Source: CAVSRC01 sp963782045
GTDB lineage: Bacteria > Pseudomonadota > Alphaproteobacteria > Rhizobiales > Kaistiaceae
Assembly (NCBI GenBank): GCA_963782045.1
Contig: CAWAIR010000006.1
Coordinates: 372,001 to 436,000 of the forward strand
Direction: 5' to 3'
Length of the DNA stretch: 64,000 nt
Position numbers and translations under genes: made by a program. The notes beneath the pieces were generated by a model that was given only the letters and a program-made list of their open reading frames with translations, was not told where the DNA came from and made no database searches. Of the stretch, positions 33,339-41,751 are shown in pieces; within the stretch, counting starts at the first letter, position 1, and every line of letters starts with the position of its first letter.

Positions 33339-34079
33339 ATGATGCGCTGGATGAGACGGTCGCGCGACCTCGGCATCGAGGGGCGCAGCGCCCGCTGGTA
33401 CGACCGCAACACGCGCGGCCATCGCATGGACGAGATGCGCGGCTATGCCGAGGAGAGCGCGGCGACGATCGCGGATGGCGCGCGGGTGCTGGAGATCGCG
33501 CCGGGGCCCGGCTATCTGGCGATCGAACTCGCCAAGCTCGGCCGCTACCGGATCAGCGGACTCGACATCAGCCGCGATTTCGTGTCGATCGCCCGGCGCA
33601 ACGCCGCCGAGGCCGGCGTCGAGGTCGAATTCCGGGAAGGCAGCGTGGCGGCGATCCCGCTCGCCGACGGTTCCGTCGACTTCATCATCTGTACCGCCGC
33701 CTTCAAGAACTTCCGTGAACCGGAAAGGGCGCTGGCCGAGATGCACCGGGTGCTGAAACCCGGCGGCGCGGCCCGGATCATCGACATGGATCGGCACGCC
33801 AGCAACGCCGAGTTCGACGCGCTCACCCGGCAGATGGGCGTGCGCGGCGGCGAGGCGCTGTTCATGAAGCTGATGTTCAAGCACTTCCTGCGCCGCGGCG
33901 CCTATGCGCGCGACGAGTTCGAAGCGTTGTTCGGCCGGAGCGCCTTCGACGATTTCACCATCGAGAAGCGCGGCACCGGCTTTTCGATCACGCTGGCGAA
34001 GGCGCCGAGGCGCGCTCAGTCCTCCAGCGGCCGCGCCTCGTCGGGCAGCATGATCGGCACGCCGTCGCGGATGGGATAG
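33339..34079 (+). CDS. SAM-dependent class I methyltransferase
   Basis: 246 aa methyltransferase of the Methyltransf_11 type. Motif I is RVLEIAPGPGYLAIELAKLG, motif II region EFREGSVAAIPLADGSVDFIICTAAFKNF, then EMHRVLKPGGAARIIDMD. The last 22 residues or so (RAQSSSGRASSGSMIGTPSRMG) lie antisense to the next gene and look unlike family sequence, so the natural end may be earlier. Substrate unknown. Note that its neighbour is a Trm112-like protein, a known partner of some methyltransferases. Confidence 0.85.
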   Translation: MMRWMRRSRDLGIEGRSARWYDRNTRGHRMDEMRGYAEESAATIADGARVLEIAPGPGYLAIELAKLGRYRISGLDISRDFVSIARRNAAEAGVEVEFREGSVAAIPLADGSVDFIICTAAFKNFREPERALAEMHRVLKPGGAARIIDMDRHASNAEFDALTRQMGVRGGEALFMKLMFKHFLRRGAYARDEFEALFGRSAFDDFTIEKRGTGFSITLAKAPRRAQSSSGRASSGSMIGTPSRMG

Positions 34080-34213
34080 GCGAGCTTGGCGGCGCGGCTG
34101 ATCAGCTCCTGCCTCTCGGCATCGTATTCGAGCGTCGTCTTGGTCAGCGGGCAGACCAGGATCTCGAGCAGCTTCGGGTCGGTGAGGCGCCGGGCGCGCG
34201 AGGATTCGCTCAT
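34016..34213 (-). CDS. Trm112-family zinc-ribbon-like protein
   Basis: 65 aa protein of the Trm112/YcaR family. It begins LTDPKLLEILVCPLTKTTLEYD and has AYPIRDGVPIMLPDEARPLED, the classic pattern. As in many bacterial members only one cysteine of the zinc site is left. In eukaryotes and archaea Trm112 activates RNA and protein methyltransferases; bacterial roles are unclear. Its last 64 bases overlap, antisense, the 3' end of the methyltransferase gene. Complete. Confidence 0.87.
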   Translation of the reverse strand: MSESSRARRLTDPKLLEILVCPLTKTTLEYDAERQELISRAAKLAYPIRDGVPIMLPDEARPLED

Positions 34214-34225
34214 CGATCGGCCGCC

Positions 34226-34906
34226 TCATTGCAGGGTCGGCCCGTCGCCGGCGGGGCCTTCGCGGGTGAGCGTCATCTCGGTGAGCGCCACCAGGGTCTC
34301 GGCGCGGGCGCGCAGGTCGGGCGCTTCGAGCAGGGCCTGTTTTTCGGCGACGCCGAACGGCGCCATCATGGCCAGCGTGTTGACCAGCGTCTCGTTGGAG
34401 GCGCGGTCGACGCTCGTCCAGTCGGCGTCGAGATCGTGGGCGGCGAGATAGGCGCGGAAGGTGCGCAGCACCGATGTGCGGTCGACGGCCGCCTCGCCGG
34501 CGCTGCCGGCGAAATCGGCGGCGAAGGGCTCGGCGGTGACGCGGCACTGGCGGTAACGGCGTCTCCTCCGTCACCTCCTCGAGGATGCGGAAGCGCGAGA
34601 TGCCGGTGAGCGTGATCAGGTAGCGGCCGTCGCCGGTCTCGGCGAAGGAGGTCAGCCGGCCGGCGCAGCCGACGGCAAACAGGCCGGGTCCGCGCTGGCC
34701 GGCGGGTACGCGCGGCATCCGGCTGGACCATGCCGATCACCCGGTCGCCGGCGAGCGCGGCATCGACCATGGCGAGGTAGCGCGGCTCGAAGATGTTGAG
34801 CGGCATCTCGGCGCGCGGCAGCAGAAGCGCTGCCGCCAGGGGAAACACCGGAATGACTGCCGGCAGATCGTCCGGCCCCGCGATAGGTCGCGTTACCCGC
34901 CTTCAT
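34226..34906 (-). pseudogene. LON-domain (Lon N-terminal-like) protein, three frame breaks
   Basis: About 226 aa if restored, a lone LON substrate-binding domain without protease. The pieces lie in three frames: MKAGNATYRG; then DLPAVIPVFPLAAALLLPRAEMPLNIFEPRYL; then AGRLTSFAETGDGRYLITLTG; then VLRTFRAYLAAHDLDADWTSV to the end. The breaks are single extra bases near 34876-34879 (a run of four C), about 34711, and at about 34554 (an extra T). Everything between is fully conserved, which argues for sequence error rather than decay. It sits in the usual thioredoxin/TPR - LON - Trm112 order. Confidence 0.75.
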
Positions 34907-34913
34907 CAAATCC

Positions 34914-35843
34914 TCAGGCAAACAGCAGCGACGACAGCCGGCGACGGCCGGTGAGCGTCGCTTCGTCGGTGGGCCCCCAAGCCTCGAAGAACTGGACGAG
35001 CTGCTTGCGGGCCTTCTCATCCTGCCAACTACGGTTCTTGCCGATGATTTCAAGGAGTTGGTCGACGGCTCCGTCGCGATCGCCCTTGGCATTGAGCAGA
35101 AGCGCGAGGTCGAAGCGGGCGTCGAAATCCTTGGGATCGGCGGCGATGCGCGCCTCCAGCGAGGCGGCGTCGCCGAGCGCCTCGGTCTGCGCGGCGAGCT
35201 CGATCTGGGCGCGGACGGCGGCGACCGCCGGGTCCTTGCCGGCCGAATCGGGAAGCGCGGCCAACGTGTCGCGGGCGGCATCGAGATTGCCGCCGGCGAT
35301 GTGGCACCTGGCCAGGCCGACGATCGCCGGCACCGACTGGGAATTGGCCTGGAGCGCGGCGGCGAACATCTCGGCGGCGCCCGGCGCGTCGCCGGCCTCG
35401 AGCCGGCGGTCGCCCTCGGCGATGAGCTGGTCGGTCTCGGAGGGGCCCTGCGGGCCGGCGAGGCGGTCGATGAAGGCCTTGACCTGGCTCTCGGGCAGGG
35501 CGCCGACGAAGCCGTCGACCGGCTGGCCGCCGGAAAAGGCGATGACCGCCGGGAATCGACTGGATGCCGAGCTGGCCGGCGACCGCCGGATGCTCGTCGA
35601 TGTTCATCTTGACCAGGCGCACGGCGCCGCCGGCGGCGCGCACCGCCTTCTCGATGATCGGCCCGAGCGTGCGGCAGGGCCCGCACCACGGCGCCCAGAA
35701 ATCGACCAGCACCGGCTGGCGGGTGGATTCCTCGATGACGTCCTTGGCGAAGGCCTGGGTGGTGGTGTCCTTGACGAGGTCGCGGCCTGGCCGTTTTCGG
35801 CCGGCGTGGCGCCGTTGCCCGTGTGGGGCATGCTCATGCTCAT
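34914..35843 (-). pseudogene. Thioredoxin-TPR protein (CnoX-like), two frame breaks
   Basis: About 309 aa if restored: an N-terminal thioredoxin domain with WAPWCGPCRTLGPIIEK (CGPC active site), followed by tetratricopeptide-like helices, here as far as LSSLLFA. CnoX-type proteins protect GroEL clients during oxidative stress. Frame breaks: one near 35789 (a lost base between NGQA and DLVKDTTTQAF) and one at 35551-35553 (CCC for CC on the coding strand, after LGIQSIP). The rest is intact and conserved, so a read error is the likely cause. Confidence 0.75.
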
Positions 35844-36039
35844 GATTTGTTCCGTCCTGTTGGCCCCGGCAAGGGGCGGCGGGTCTCGTGTCGGAGGTAA
35901 ACATGGAGCGTCGGCCGGATTTTTACAATTCGCGGGCGGCGGCCTGCCGCAGCCCGCGGCCGGACGGGGCGCCGAACCTGTTGCTTTTGCCGCGCCGGAG
36001 ACGATATAAGCCCGGCTCAGGCCCGTCAGGGCCGTGCGA

Positions 36040-36114
36040 GCGGGTGTAGCTCAGGGGTAGAGCACAACCTTGCCAAGGTTGGGGTCGAGGGTTCGAATCC
36101 CTTCGCCCGCTCCA
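36040..36114 (+). tRNA. tRNA-Gly (GCC)
   Basis: 75 bases with a good cloverleaf: acceptor GCGGGTG/CGCCCGC, D-loop AGCTCAGGGGTAGAGC, anticodon stem CCTTGCCAAGG with anticodon GCC (glycine), T-arm GGGTTCGAATCCC and an encoded CCA. Its 3' half is repeated at about 36.75 and 39.02 kb, which marks an integration site. Confidence 0.95.
36069..36114 (+). repeat. att-like copy 1 (inside tRNA-Gly)
   Basis: The 3' half of the tRNA, from the anticodon loop (CTTGCCAAGG) to the CCA. It is the intact copy, so the tRNA stays functional after integration. Confidence 0.75.
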
Positions 36115-36337
36115 GTTTTCCCAACCTCGAAGATGCCCGAAAGCGGCGGTTTCTGCGGGTTTTGGGGTGCGTGCAGCGGCCCGGCCGGGGGCGCCCCGAG
36201 TGGTCCGGAAAGCCCGTGGTTGCCGCGGGGTTACAAGTCCGGGCGCGACAGCCGAACTGAAGTCGCGGTGTCCGGGCAGTGCGACGGGGTGCAACTGCGT
36301 CCGCGCCTACCAAAACGATAGAAACAGAACGGAACTG
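36115..36337. other. Island left end 1 (no gene seen)
   Basis: 223 bases between the tRNA and the coiled-coil gene. It has a segment (about 36236-36300) similar to one at 36905-36968, 123 and 129 bases after the two att copies respectively. Apart from this I see no coding potential; a frame on the minus strand reading SGRRDSNPRP is a product of the tRNA antisense and is not a gene. Confidence 0.5.
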
Positions 36338-36736
36338 ATGAGAAACAAGGTCAATCCCGATTTCCAAGATCGCCTCAAGGATGCTGCGAAGGCCCGCGAG
36401 GCCATGCTGGCGAAGCTTCACGCGGCGCCGCGCCCTGACGACCCGGTGATGATCGAAAAACGCCGCGAGCGTCAGGCAATTGCCAAGGCAAGGGCGGAGC
36501 GACAGGCCGAACGCGAGCGCGTCCGACAGGCGGAGAAGGCGGCGCAAGAGCAGGCCGCCGCGGAGGCGGAACGCATTGCGGCCGAAGAAGCGGCGCGTGT
36601 CGCCGCCGAGGAGGTTGCGCGCGAAGCTGAAATCAAGGCCGAGCAGAAGGCCGCCCGCGATGCGCGCTATGCCGCGCGAAAACTGGCGAAGAAGGAGCGC
36701 CGCAAGGACGCCAAGGAAGCCAAAAGACGCTTCTAG
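36338..36736 (+). CDS. Coiled-coil protein, DUF6481-like
   Basis: 132 aa, very rich in A, E, K and R and predicted to be one long helix: DFQDRLKDAAKAREAMLAKLHAAPRPDDP, then a repeating EAAARVAAEEVARE-type stretch and a basic tail RKLAKKERRKDAKEAKRRF. It resembles DUF6481 of alphaproteobacteria; function unknown, RNA or DNA binding is possible given the basic tail. The start is ATG 36338 after GGAACTG. It is alone between two att-like sites. Confidence 0.7.
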   Translation: MRNKVNPDFQDRLKDAAKAREAMLAKLHAAPRPDDPVMIEKRRERQAIAKARAERQAERERVRQAEKAAQEQAAAEAERIAAEEAARVAAEEVAREAEIKAEQKAARDARYAARKLAKKERRKDAKEAKRRF

Positions 36737-36744
36737 CCTAACGC

Positions 36745-36777
36745 GGTGGTCGAGCGTCCGACCCTTCGCCCGCTCCA
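36745..36777 (+). repeat. att-like copy 2 (degenerate)
   Basis: GTGGTCGAGCGTCCGACCCTT followed by CGCCCGCTCCA: the T-arm and acceptor end of tRNA-Gly with several changes. It comes 8 bases after the stop of the coiled-coil gene and is followed by a left-end sequence similar to that after copy 1. Confidence 0.6.
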
Positions 36778-36992
36778 AATTCCATGCATTGAGAAAGTGC
36801 TGGAAAGCTGTGGTTCCTGAGCCGACTTTGGCTCGGGAATGGCGTGGAATTTCGGCCCCGCTTTAGGCGGCCGAAATGCCGCCGGCCACCGGTCGGGCAG
36901 AGGTTCGGGCGCGAGAGCCGAATTGAAATCATGGCGTCCGCCGAGCACGCCGGAGTGCGGAGAAGTGCATCAGGGTTCCGTCTTGCGTTGCG
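36778..36992. other. Island left end 2 (no gene seen)
   Basis: 215 bases upstream of the channel gene. It contains a segment (36905-36968) about 70% identical to that following att copy 1, and a small hairpin TGAGCCGACTTTGGCTCG. No gene is supported. Confidence 0.5.
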
Positions 36993-38141
36993 ATGCAAGG
37001 GGGCTACCTACCAGTGGCGATGTTCGACCGATTGCGATTTGCCATTGCGCGCGACCCTCGACCCGTTCTGTCAAATGGGCTGACGACCATTGGCGTGTTG
37101 GCCGTGGTGCTCGACACTTCACGCTCCATCGATCAGCGCGAGCACCTGTTCCTCCTGGGCACGATCATCGTCGTCTGGGCCTGCATCTTGGCGGAGTTCG
37201 TATTCCGGGTTGGCGCGGCTCGGGGGCAGTCACAGCGCCGCGCTTATCTCGCCTCAGCGAGCGGCCTTATTGATCTGGCTGCGGTCTTTGCCATCCCGCT
37301 TGGCTGGTTGTTGACGAGGACCTGGCCCGACGCGCGCCTGTTCGGTGTCGTGTGGACGCTTCGTTACGTCCGGCACGGCCACGACACGGGCTTCTCTTTA
37401 CTGATACGCACATTGCGCCGCAGCAGAACCGCAATGCTCAGTGTGGCGGTCATGTTCCTCGTGATCTTCATGGCGGCCGCCACGCTCGCCTACGTTTTTG
37501 AGCGCGAGGCCCAACCCGCAGCCTTCGGCAGCGTGCCACGCGCCATGTGGTGGGCCATCACCACGCTGACGACAACCGGCTACGGCGACCTCGTGCCGCT
37601 AACCGTGTGGGGTCGGCTCCTTGCGGGCTGGGTCATGATCGGCGGCATCGTCATGTTCGCACTTCAGGCCGGCATAATTGCCGGTGCGTTTGCCGAAGAG
37701 CTTCAACGCCGGCATTTCCTGCACACCTGGGATCTGGTTACCGCCGTGCCATTCTTCCGCGACCTCGGTGCCGCGACGCTCGCCGACATCGTGCGGCTGA
37801 TGGAGACACGGTATGTGGCCGAGGGCACCGTCATCGTCCGTCAAGGCGACGCGGGTGACGCGATGTACTTCATTGTTTCCGGCGCTGTGACCGTCGAGGT
37901 GGACCCCAAGCCGGTGGTCCTGAGCAGTGGCAGCTTCTTCGGTGAGATGGCGCTGTTGTTCGGTGAGCCGAGGTCGGCCACTGTCGTCGCCACCAAGGCG
38001 AGCGTGCTGTTGGTTCTCGACATTGCCGATTTCCGGGTTCTCGCTGGCAGGCGACCCAACCTCATCGAGGCCATCGAGACCGAAGGCAAACGCCGACGAG
38101 ACGCAAATGCTGCGCTGATGGCACCCGAATCTCACCTGTGA
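36993..38141 (+). CDS. Cyclic-nucleotide-gated potassium channel (MloK1-like)
   Basis: 382 aa tetrameric channel subunit. Six membrane segments; the pore helix and filter read WWAITTLTTTGYGDLVPL (TTGYGD at 194-199). After S6 comes a cNMP-binding domain: GTVIVRQGDAGDAMYFIVSGAVTVEV and FFGEMALLFGEPRSATVVA, with Arg327 binding the cAMP phosphate. The S4-like helix has few arginines, as in MloK1 of Mesorhizobium, so gating is by cAMP rather than voltage. An alternative ATG at 37020 would remove nine residues. It lies in the island; base composition is slightly lower in GC than neighbours. Confidence 0.9.
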   Translation: MQGGYLPVAMFDRLRFAIARDPRPVLSNGLTTIGVLAVVLDTSRSIDQREHLFLLGTIIVVWACILAEFVFRVGAARGQSQRRAYLASASGLIDLAAVFAIPLGWLLTRTWPDARLFGVVWTLRYVRHGHDTGFSLLIRTLRRSRTAMLSVAVMFLVIFMAAATLAYVFEREAQPAAFGSVPRAMWWAITTLTTTGYGDLVPLTVWGRLLAGWVMIGGIVMFALQAGIIAGAFAEELQRRHFLHTWDLVTAVPFFRDLGAATLADIVRLMETRYVAEGTVIVRQGDAGDAMYFIVSGAVTVEVDPKPVVLSSGSFFGEMALLFGEPRSATVVATKASVLLVLDIADFRVLAGRRPNLIEAIETEGKRRRDANAALMAPESHL

Positions 38142-38258
38142 TTCTGCCCGAGGCAGTCTTTTGGCGCTTCGGCTGCCTGCAAATGCCCGTGCGACCGCAA
38201 TTGCCCGATGGGTTATGGTGGCGAATCGAGCAGTGCGGCCGCCAAATGGCCTTGGAGG
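38142..38258. other. Gap between channel and HU-like genes
   Basis: 117 bases of convergent intergenic DNA. I see no clear terminator, gene or repeat in it. Confidence 0.4.
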
Positions 38259-38621
38259 TTAGGGCGTGGCAGCCGCTTTCAGCTTCGACAGGGGCCGGAC
38301 CTTGACCCGCACGCTTGCCGGCTTCGCAGCGCCCTTCATCATTTCACCGGTCGCTGGGTTGCGGATAAGCGTTCCCGCTTTGCGGGCAGGCACCTTGCGC
38401 AAGGTGACCTTCAACAGGCCGGGCAGGGTGAATTCGCCCACTCCGCGCGGATGGACTGATCCCAGAAGCAATTTCTCCAATGTGGCTAAGGCACCGGCTG
38501 CGGCGCCGCGTGAGAGATCGTTCTCTTCTGCGATGAGCTTGATGAGGGCTGACTTGCTCAGTGTGTCCTTCACCGGACGGATGGTCTGATTGCCGGTGTT
38601 GCGCGATTTCGTCGTCGCCAA
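38259..38621 (-). CDS. HU/IHF-family DNA-binding protein
   Basis: 120 aa. After a 20-residue basic extension comes the HU fold: LSKSALIKLIAEENDLSRGAAAGALATLEKLLL, then GVGEFTLPGLLKVTLRKVPARKAGTLIRNPATGEMMK (the DNA-binding beta-arm) and a basic C-terminal tail. The start is TTG 38621, supported by AGGAG seven bases upstream. It is longer than housekeeping HU and probably a specialised nucleoid or island protein. In the island, convergent with the channel. Confidence 0.85.
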   Translation of the reverse strand: MATTKSRNTGNQTIRPVKDTLSKSALIKLIAEENDLSRGAAAGALATLEKLLLGSVHPRGVGEFTLPGLLKVTLRKVPARKAGTLIRNPATGEMMKGAAKPASVRVKVRPLSKLKAAATP

Positions 38622-39018
38622 AGTCGTTCTCCTTGATTGATAGGGTGCAGCGGGAAGGGCGTATGCAGTGCAGCGCGAGACAGCTAGCGGTCGGACCGAT
38701 GCGCCGCAGAGACTCAGACGGCGAAATATCGGAATCCGGCGGTTACCGAAAGGCCGGCAGGTTTGGACGCGGCACCTCGATTGCAGTTGTGGCGCCCCGG
38801 GAGCGCGCTGAGGTTTGCCGAAGCGCGCCTGCGTGTAAGTTGTATCAAGCTGCCACCAAAAGCCGTAGGTTGGATATGTACCCAGCGGCGACGGTCTTTG
38901 TCCGGCATCGCTGAGAATGGGGCAATCGCCTGCCTACGGTCGAGAGGCCGCGTACTCCCGCGCATGGCGGCGCACTGGAGCGCACTCCAAGGCATTGAGC
39001 GAACGGTGTAATTTCTAG
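38622..39018. other. Island right end, no gene supported
   Basis: About 400 bases without convincing coding potential. A minus-strand frame reading GAGEGIRTLDPNLGK runs through the tRNA fragment and is the well known spurious product of tRNA antisense. There is a small hairpin TGGAGCGCACTCCA at 38976-38989. Confidence 0.5.
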
Positions 39019-39064
39019 CTTGCCAAGGTTGGGGTCGAGGGTTCGAATGCCTTCGCCCGCTCCA
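39019..39064 (+). repeat. att-like copy 3 (right end of island)
   Basis: 46 bases identical to 36069-36114 except one C to G change in the T-arm. The bases after the CCA (TTTTTCCCC against GTTTTCCCA) are also similar. It marks the right junction with chromosomal DNA. Confidence 0.75.
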
Positions 39065-39277
39065 TTTTTCCCCATCACTTCAAGTTGTTGGTCCGGATGG
39101 CGTGCCCGGTGCGCCCGCACTCTCTGCCGCGCCGTCGGCCTCTCCAGCAAGACGTTGCGAGTAAAGATGCCCTTTTCGCGACCGGTGGGGCGTCTGCGAA
39201 AGCTGTTTGGCGAAAATCGAAAAACCGGCTAGTAAAGAAAGGGTCAGAACGGCTCTATCTACGTGGGGAAGGCGTCG

Positions 39278-39832
39278 ATGGACTGGTATCTCGTGCTGAA
39301 ATTCCTGCATGTGTCGGCGGCAGTCATCTGGATCGGCGGCGCATTCATCATGGTGATGCTCGGCGTGCGCGCCAGCGGCAAATCCGACGACAAGGCCATC
39401 ATCGATATCGTGCGCCAGGTGGCCTGGGCGGCGGACCGCGTCTACGTGCCGGCGAGCGTCGCGACGCTGGTGCTCGGCCTGCTGCTCGCCTGGTACGCGG
39501 CGCTGTGGAGCAGCCTGTGGGTCATCCTCGGCCTCATCGGCGTGGCGACGACCGTCGGGCTCGGCATTGTGGTGCTCACCCCGATGGCCAAGAAGGTCGA
39601 GGCCGCGTTCCGGGCCGGCCGTGTCGGTCCCGACGTGACCGCTACCTGCCGGGAAATCCTGACCATCGCCCGGTTCGATCTCGTTCTCCTGTTCACGGTC
39701 ATTGCCGACATGGTGCTGAAGCCGGGCCTGTCCGACTGGCCTGTGCTGGCCGTCATGGCGCTGGCGCTTGTCGCCGCGGCGGGCGTCTGGCTGCAGCCGG
39801 TGTGGTCGCGCAAGCCCGCCGTTGCCGGATAG
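39278..39832 (+). CDS. DUF2269 family membrane protein
   Basis: 184 aa protein with four membrane segments, family DUF2269 (related to membrane heme or copper proteins by sequence). It opens MDWYLVLKFLHVSAAVIWIGGAFIMVMLG, with the histidine in the first helix conserved. An upstream GTG (39263) is possible; ATG 39278 has GGGGAAGG before it. Function unknown. Separated from the island by 213 bases with no feature I can name. A strong hairpin follows and ends both it and the next gene. Confidence 0.82.
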   Translation: MDWYLVLKFLHVSAAVIWIGGAFIMVMLGVRASGKSDDKAIIDIVRQVAWAADRVYVPASVATLVLGLLLAWYAALWSSLWVILGLIGVATTVGLGIVVLTPMAKKVEAAFRAGRVGPDVTATCREILTIARFDLVLLFTVIADMVLKPGLSDWPVLAVMALALVAAAGVWLQPVWSRKPAVAG

Positions 39833-39870
39833 CGACGCGGGAAAGGGAAGGACCCCAATTCCCTCGCTCG

Positions 39871-39910
39871 CGCCAGCTCCTGCCCGCCGATTGGCGGGCA
39901 GGAGCTGGCG
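39871..39910. terminator. 18-bp perfect hairpin between convergent genes
   Basis: CGCCAGCTCCTGCCCGCC, loop GATT, and its exact complement: an 18-bp perfect stem between the DUF2269 gene and the acyl-CoA ligase, beginning 2 bases after the ligase stop. No T-run on either side. It probably ends transcription from both sides or blocks 3' decay. Confidence 0.6.
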
Positions 39911-39912
39911 GT

Positions 39913-41699
39913 TCAATACATCTTGTCGACCGAAGCGCCCCAGCGCCGCACGATCTCGTGGCGGCGGGGCTTCATCGTCGGGGTCATCATGCCGTTGTCG
40001 ACGGTGAACGGCTGGTCGGCGATGACGAAGTGCTTGACCTTCTCGATCAGCGACAGGTTGCGGTTGGCCCGCTCGACGGCCTGGCCGATGGCGCGGCGGA
40101 AGGCGGCGTCGCCGGCCAGCGAGACGAGGTCGGCGGTGCCGCCGTTGCCCTTGGCCCATTCGGCCAGGAAATCGGGATCGGGGACGATGATGGCGCCGAT
40201 ATGCGGGCGCTTGTCGCCCATGGCGACCGCGGCGTCGATCTCCGGCTCGAGCACCAGCGCCCCCTCGATGTGCTGCGGCGAGATGGTATCGCCGGAGGAG
40301 TTGACGATGATGTCCTTCTTGCGGTCGGTGATCTGAAGATAGCCGTCCTGGTCGATGACGCCGACGTCGCCGGTGTGCAGCCAGCCGTCGCGCAGCACCT
40401 CGGCGGTGAGCTTCGGCTGCTTCCAGTAGCCGCCCATCAGCAGCGGTCCGCGCACCAGCACCTCGCCGTCGTCGGCAATCCTGACCTCGACATGCTTCAT
40501 CGGCGGCCCGACGGTGCGCAGCTTGATGCGGCTGGGACGGTTGACGCTGACCACCGGCGCCGCCTCGGTCTGGCCGTAGCCCTGGAGCAGGCGCAGGCCG
40601 AGGGCAACGAAGAAGACGCCGACGTCGTAGTTGAGCGGGGCGCCGCCCGACACCAGCGCCTTCAGCCGGCCGCCGAAGCGGGCGCGAATTTTGTCGCGGA
40701 CCAGGCGCTCGACCGCCCAGTCCGCCAGGCGCTCCCACTGTTTCATGGTCTCGCGGCTGCTCGTAGCGCTTGCGGCCGAGCTCGACGGCCATCCAGAACA
40801 GCGTGCCGTGCAGGCGGCCCTGCCGCGCCACGGTGCGCAGGATGCGCTCGCGCAAGATCTCGAAGAGCCGGGGCACCGCGGTCATGATCGTCGGTCGCGC
40901 CTCGGTGAGATTGGTCGCCACCGTGTCGGTGCGTTCGGCGAAGTAGATCTGGGCGCCGAGCGAGATCGGGAACATCAGGCCGGCGGTGTGCTCGTAGCCG
41001 TGGCGAGAGCGGCAGGAACGAAAGGAATACCTCGTTGTCGAGGCCCAGTTCGGCGAGCACGTCGGCGGCGCCGACGCAGTTGGCGATGATCGCCCGGTGG
41101 GAGAGCATGACCCCCTTCGGCTCGCCGCCGGTGCCCGAGGTGTAGATGAGGCAGGCGAGCCCATCGCCGTCGATCTGAGGCACCGCCGCCATGACGGCCT
41201 CGGCGCCGACCGCGCCCGATGCGATTGCCTCCTGCCACGCGGTGCGGGCGACGCGGCCGGTGTCGAGATCGCCGAGATCCTCCATCACGATGGCGCGTTT
41301 CAAGGCACGCGAGCGGTGGGCCGCCTCGAAAAAGGGGCGGGCCAGCGCCGCGGTCGAGATGACCGCCATGGCGGCGCCGCTATCGGACAGGACGTGGGCG
41401 TGGTCCCTGGCAGTGTTGGTGATGTAGGTGGGGACGGTGACGCCACCGGCCGCCATGATCGCCAGATCGGCGATCACCCAGCGCGGCGAGTTCTGGGAGA
41501 GGAGCAGCACCCGCTCGCCGCGGCCGAGACCATGGGATTGCAGGGCCGCCGCCAGAGCGCCGACCTGGCGGGCCACCTCGCTCCAGCTCAGCGGCTGGTA
41601 GCGGCCGTCGATCTTCTCCCACAGAAACGGCTGCTCGCCACGCTTTACCGCCTGGTCCGCGAACATGGCAACGAGATTGGGCCAGCTCCCGATTTCCAT
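39913..41699 (-). pseudogene. Long-chain acyl-CoA synthetase (AMP-forming), two frame breaks
   Basis: About 595 aa if restored. N-terminal part carries the AMP motif LIYTSGTGGEPKGVMLSHRA. The middle is in a second frame (YEHTAGLMFPISLGAQIYFAER) and the C-terminal part, with GYGQTEAAPVVSVNRPS and GWLHTGDVGVIDQDGYLQITDRKKDIIVNSSGD, in the first. Breaks are extra C residues at about 41001 (LPLS/HGYEH) and at about 40752 (YEQ/RETMKQW). The coding sequence around is conserved. Either a sequence error or a recent pseudogene. Predicted activity: activating fatty acids. Confidence 0.78.
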
Positions 41700-41751
41700 A
41701 CGTGTCCTTCGATCCGATCGAGACGCAAGCCACTCTAGCTTGGCGCGGGCC

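Larger units (their letters stand above)
36069..39064 (+). mobile_element. Integrase-less island at tRNA-Gly with three att-like sites
   Basis: The 46 bases at the 3' end of the tRNA (36069-36114) recur with one mismatch at 39019-39064, exactly 2,950 bp away. A shorter and more degenerate copy (GTGGTCGAGCGTCCGACCCTT then CGCCCGCTCCA) ends at 36777. This is the outcome expected of tyrosine-recombinase integration at a tRNA, repeated twice in tandem. The inner region holds three genes (coiled-coil, potassium channel, HU-like) and no integrase or phage gene. It is therefore either a decayed or trans-mobilised island. Confidence 0.7.

Noticed and set aside
35923..36294. Minus-strand frame with SGRRDSNPRPQPWQG
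   Set aside because: It is the antisense reading of tRNA-Gly, a well known spurious protein pattern, and no ribosome-binding site or homology supports it.
38845..39150. Minus-strand frame with GAGEGIRTLDPNLGK
   Set aside because: Also produced by the antisense of the tRNA fragment at 39019-39064; not a gene.
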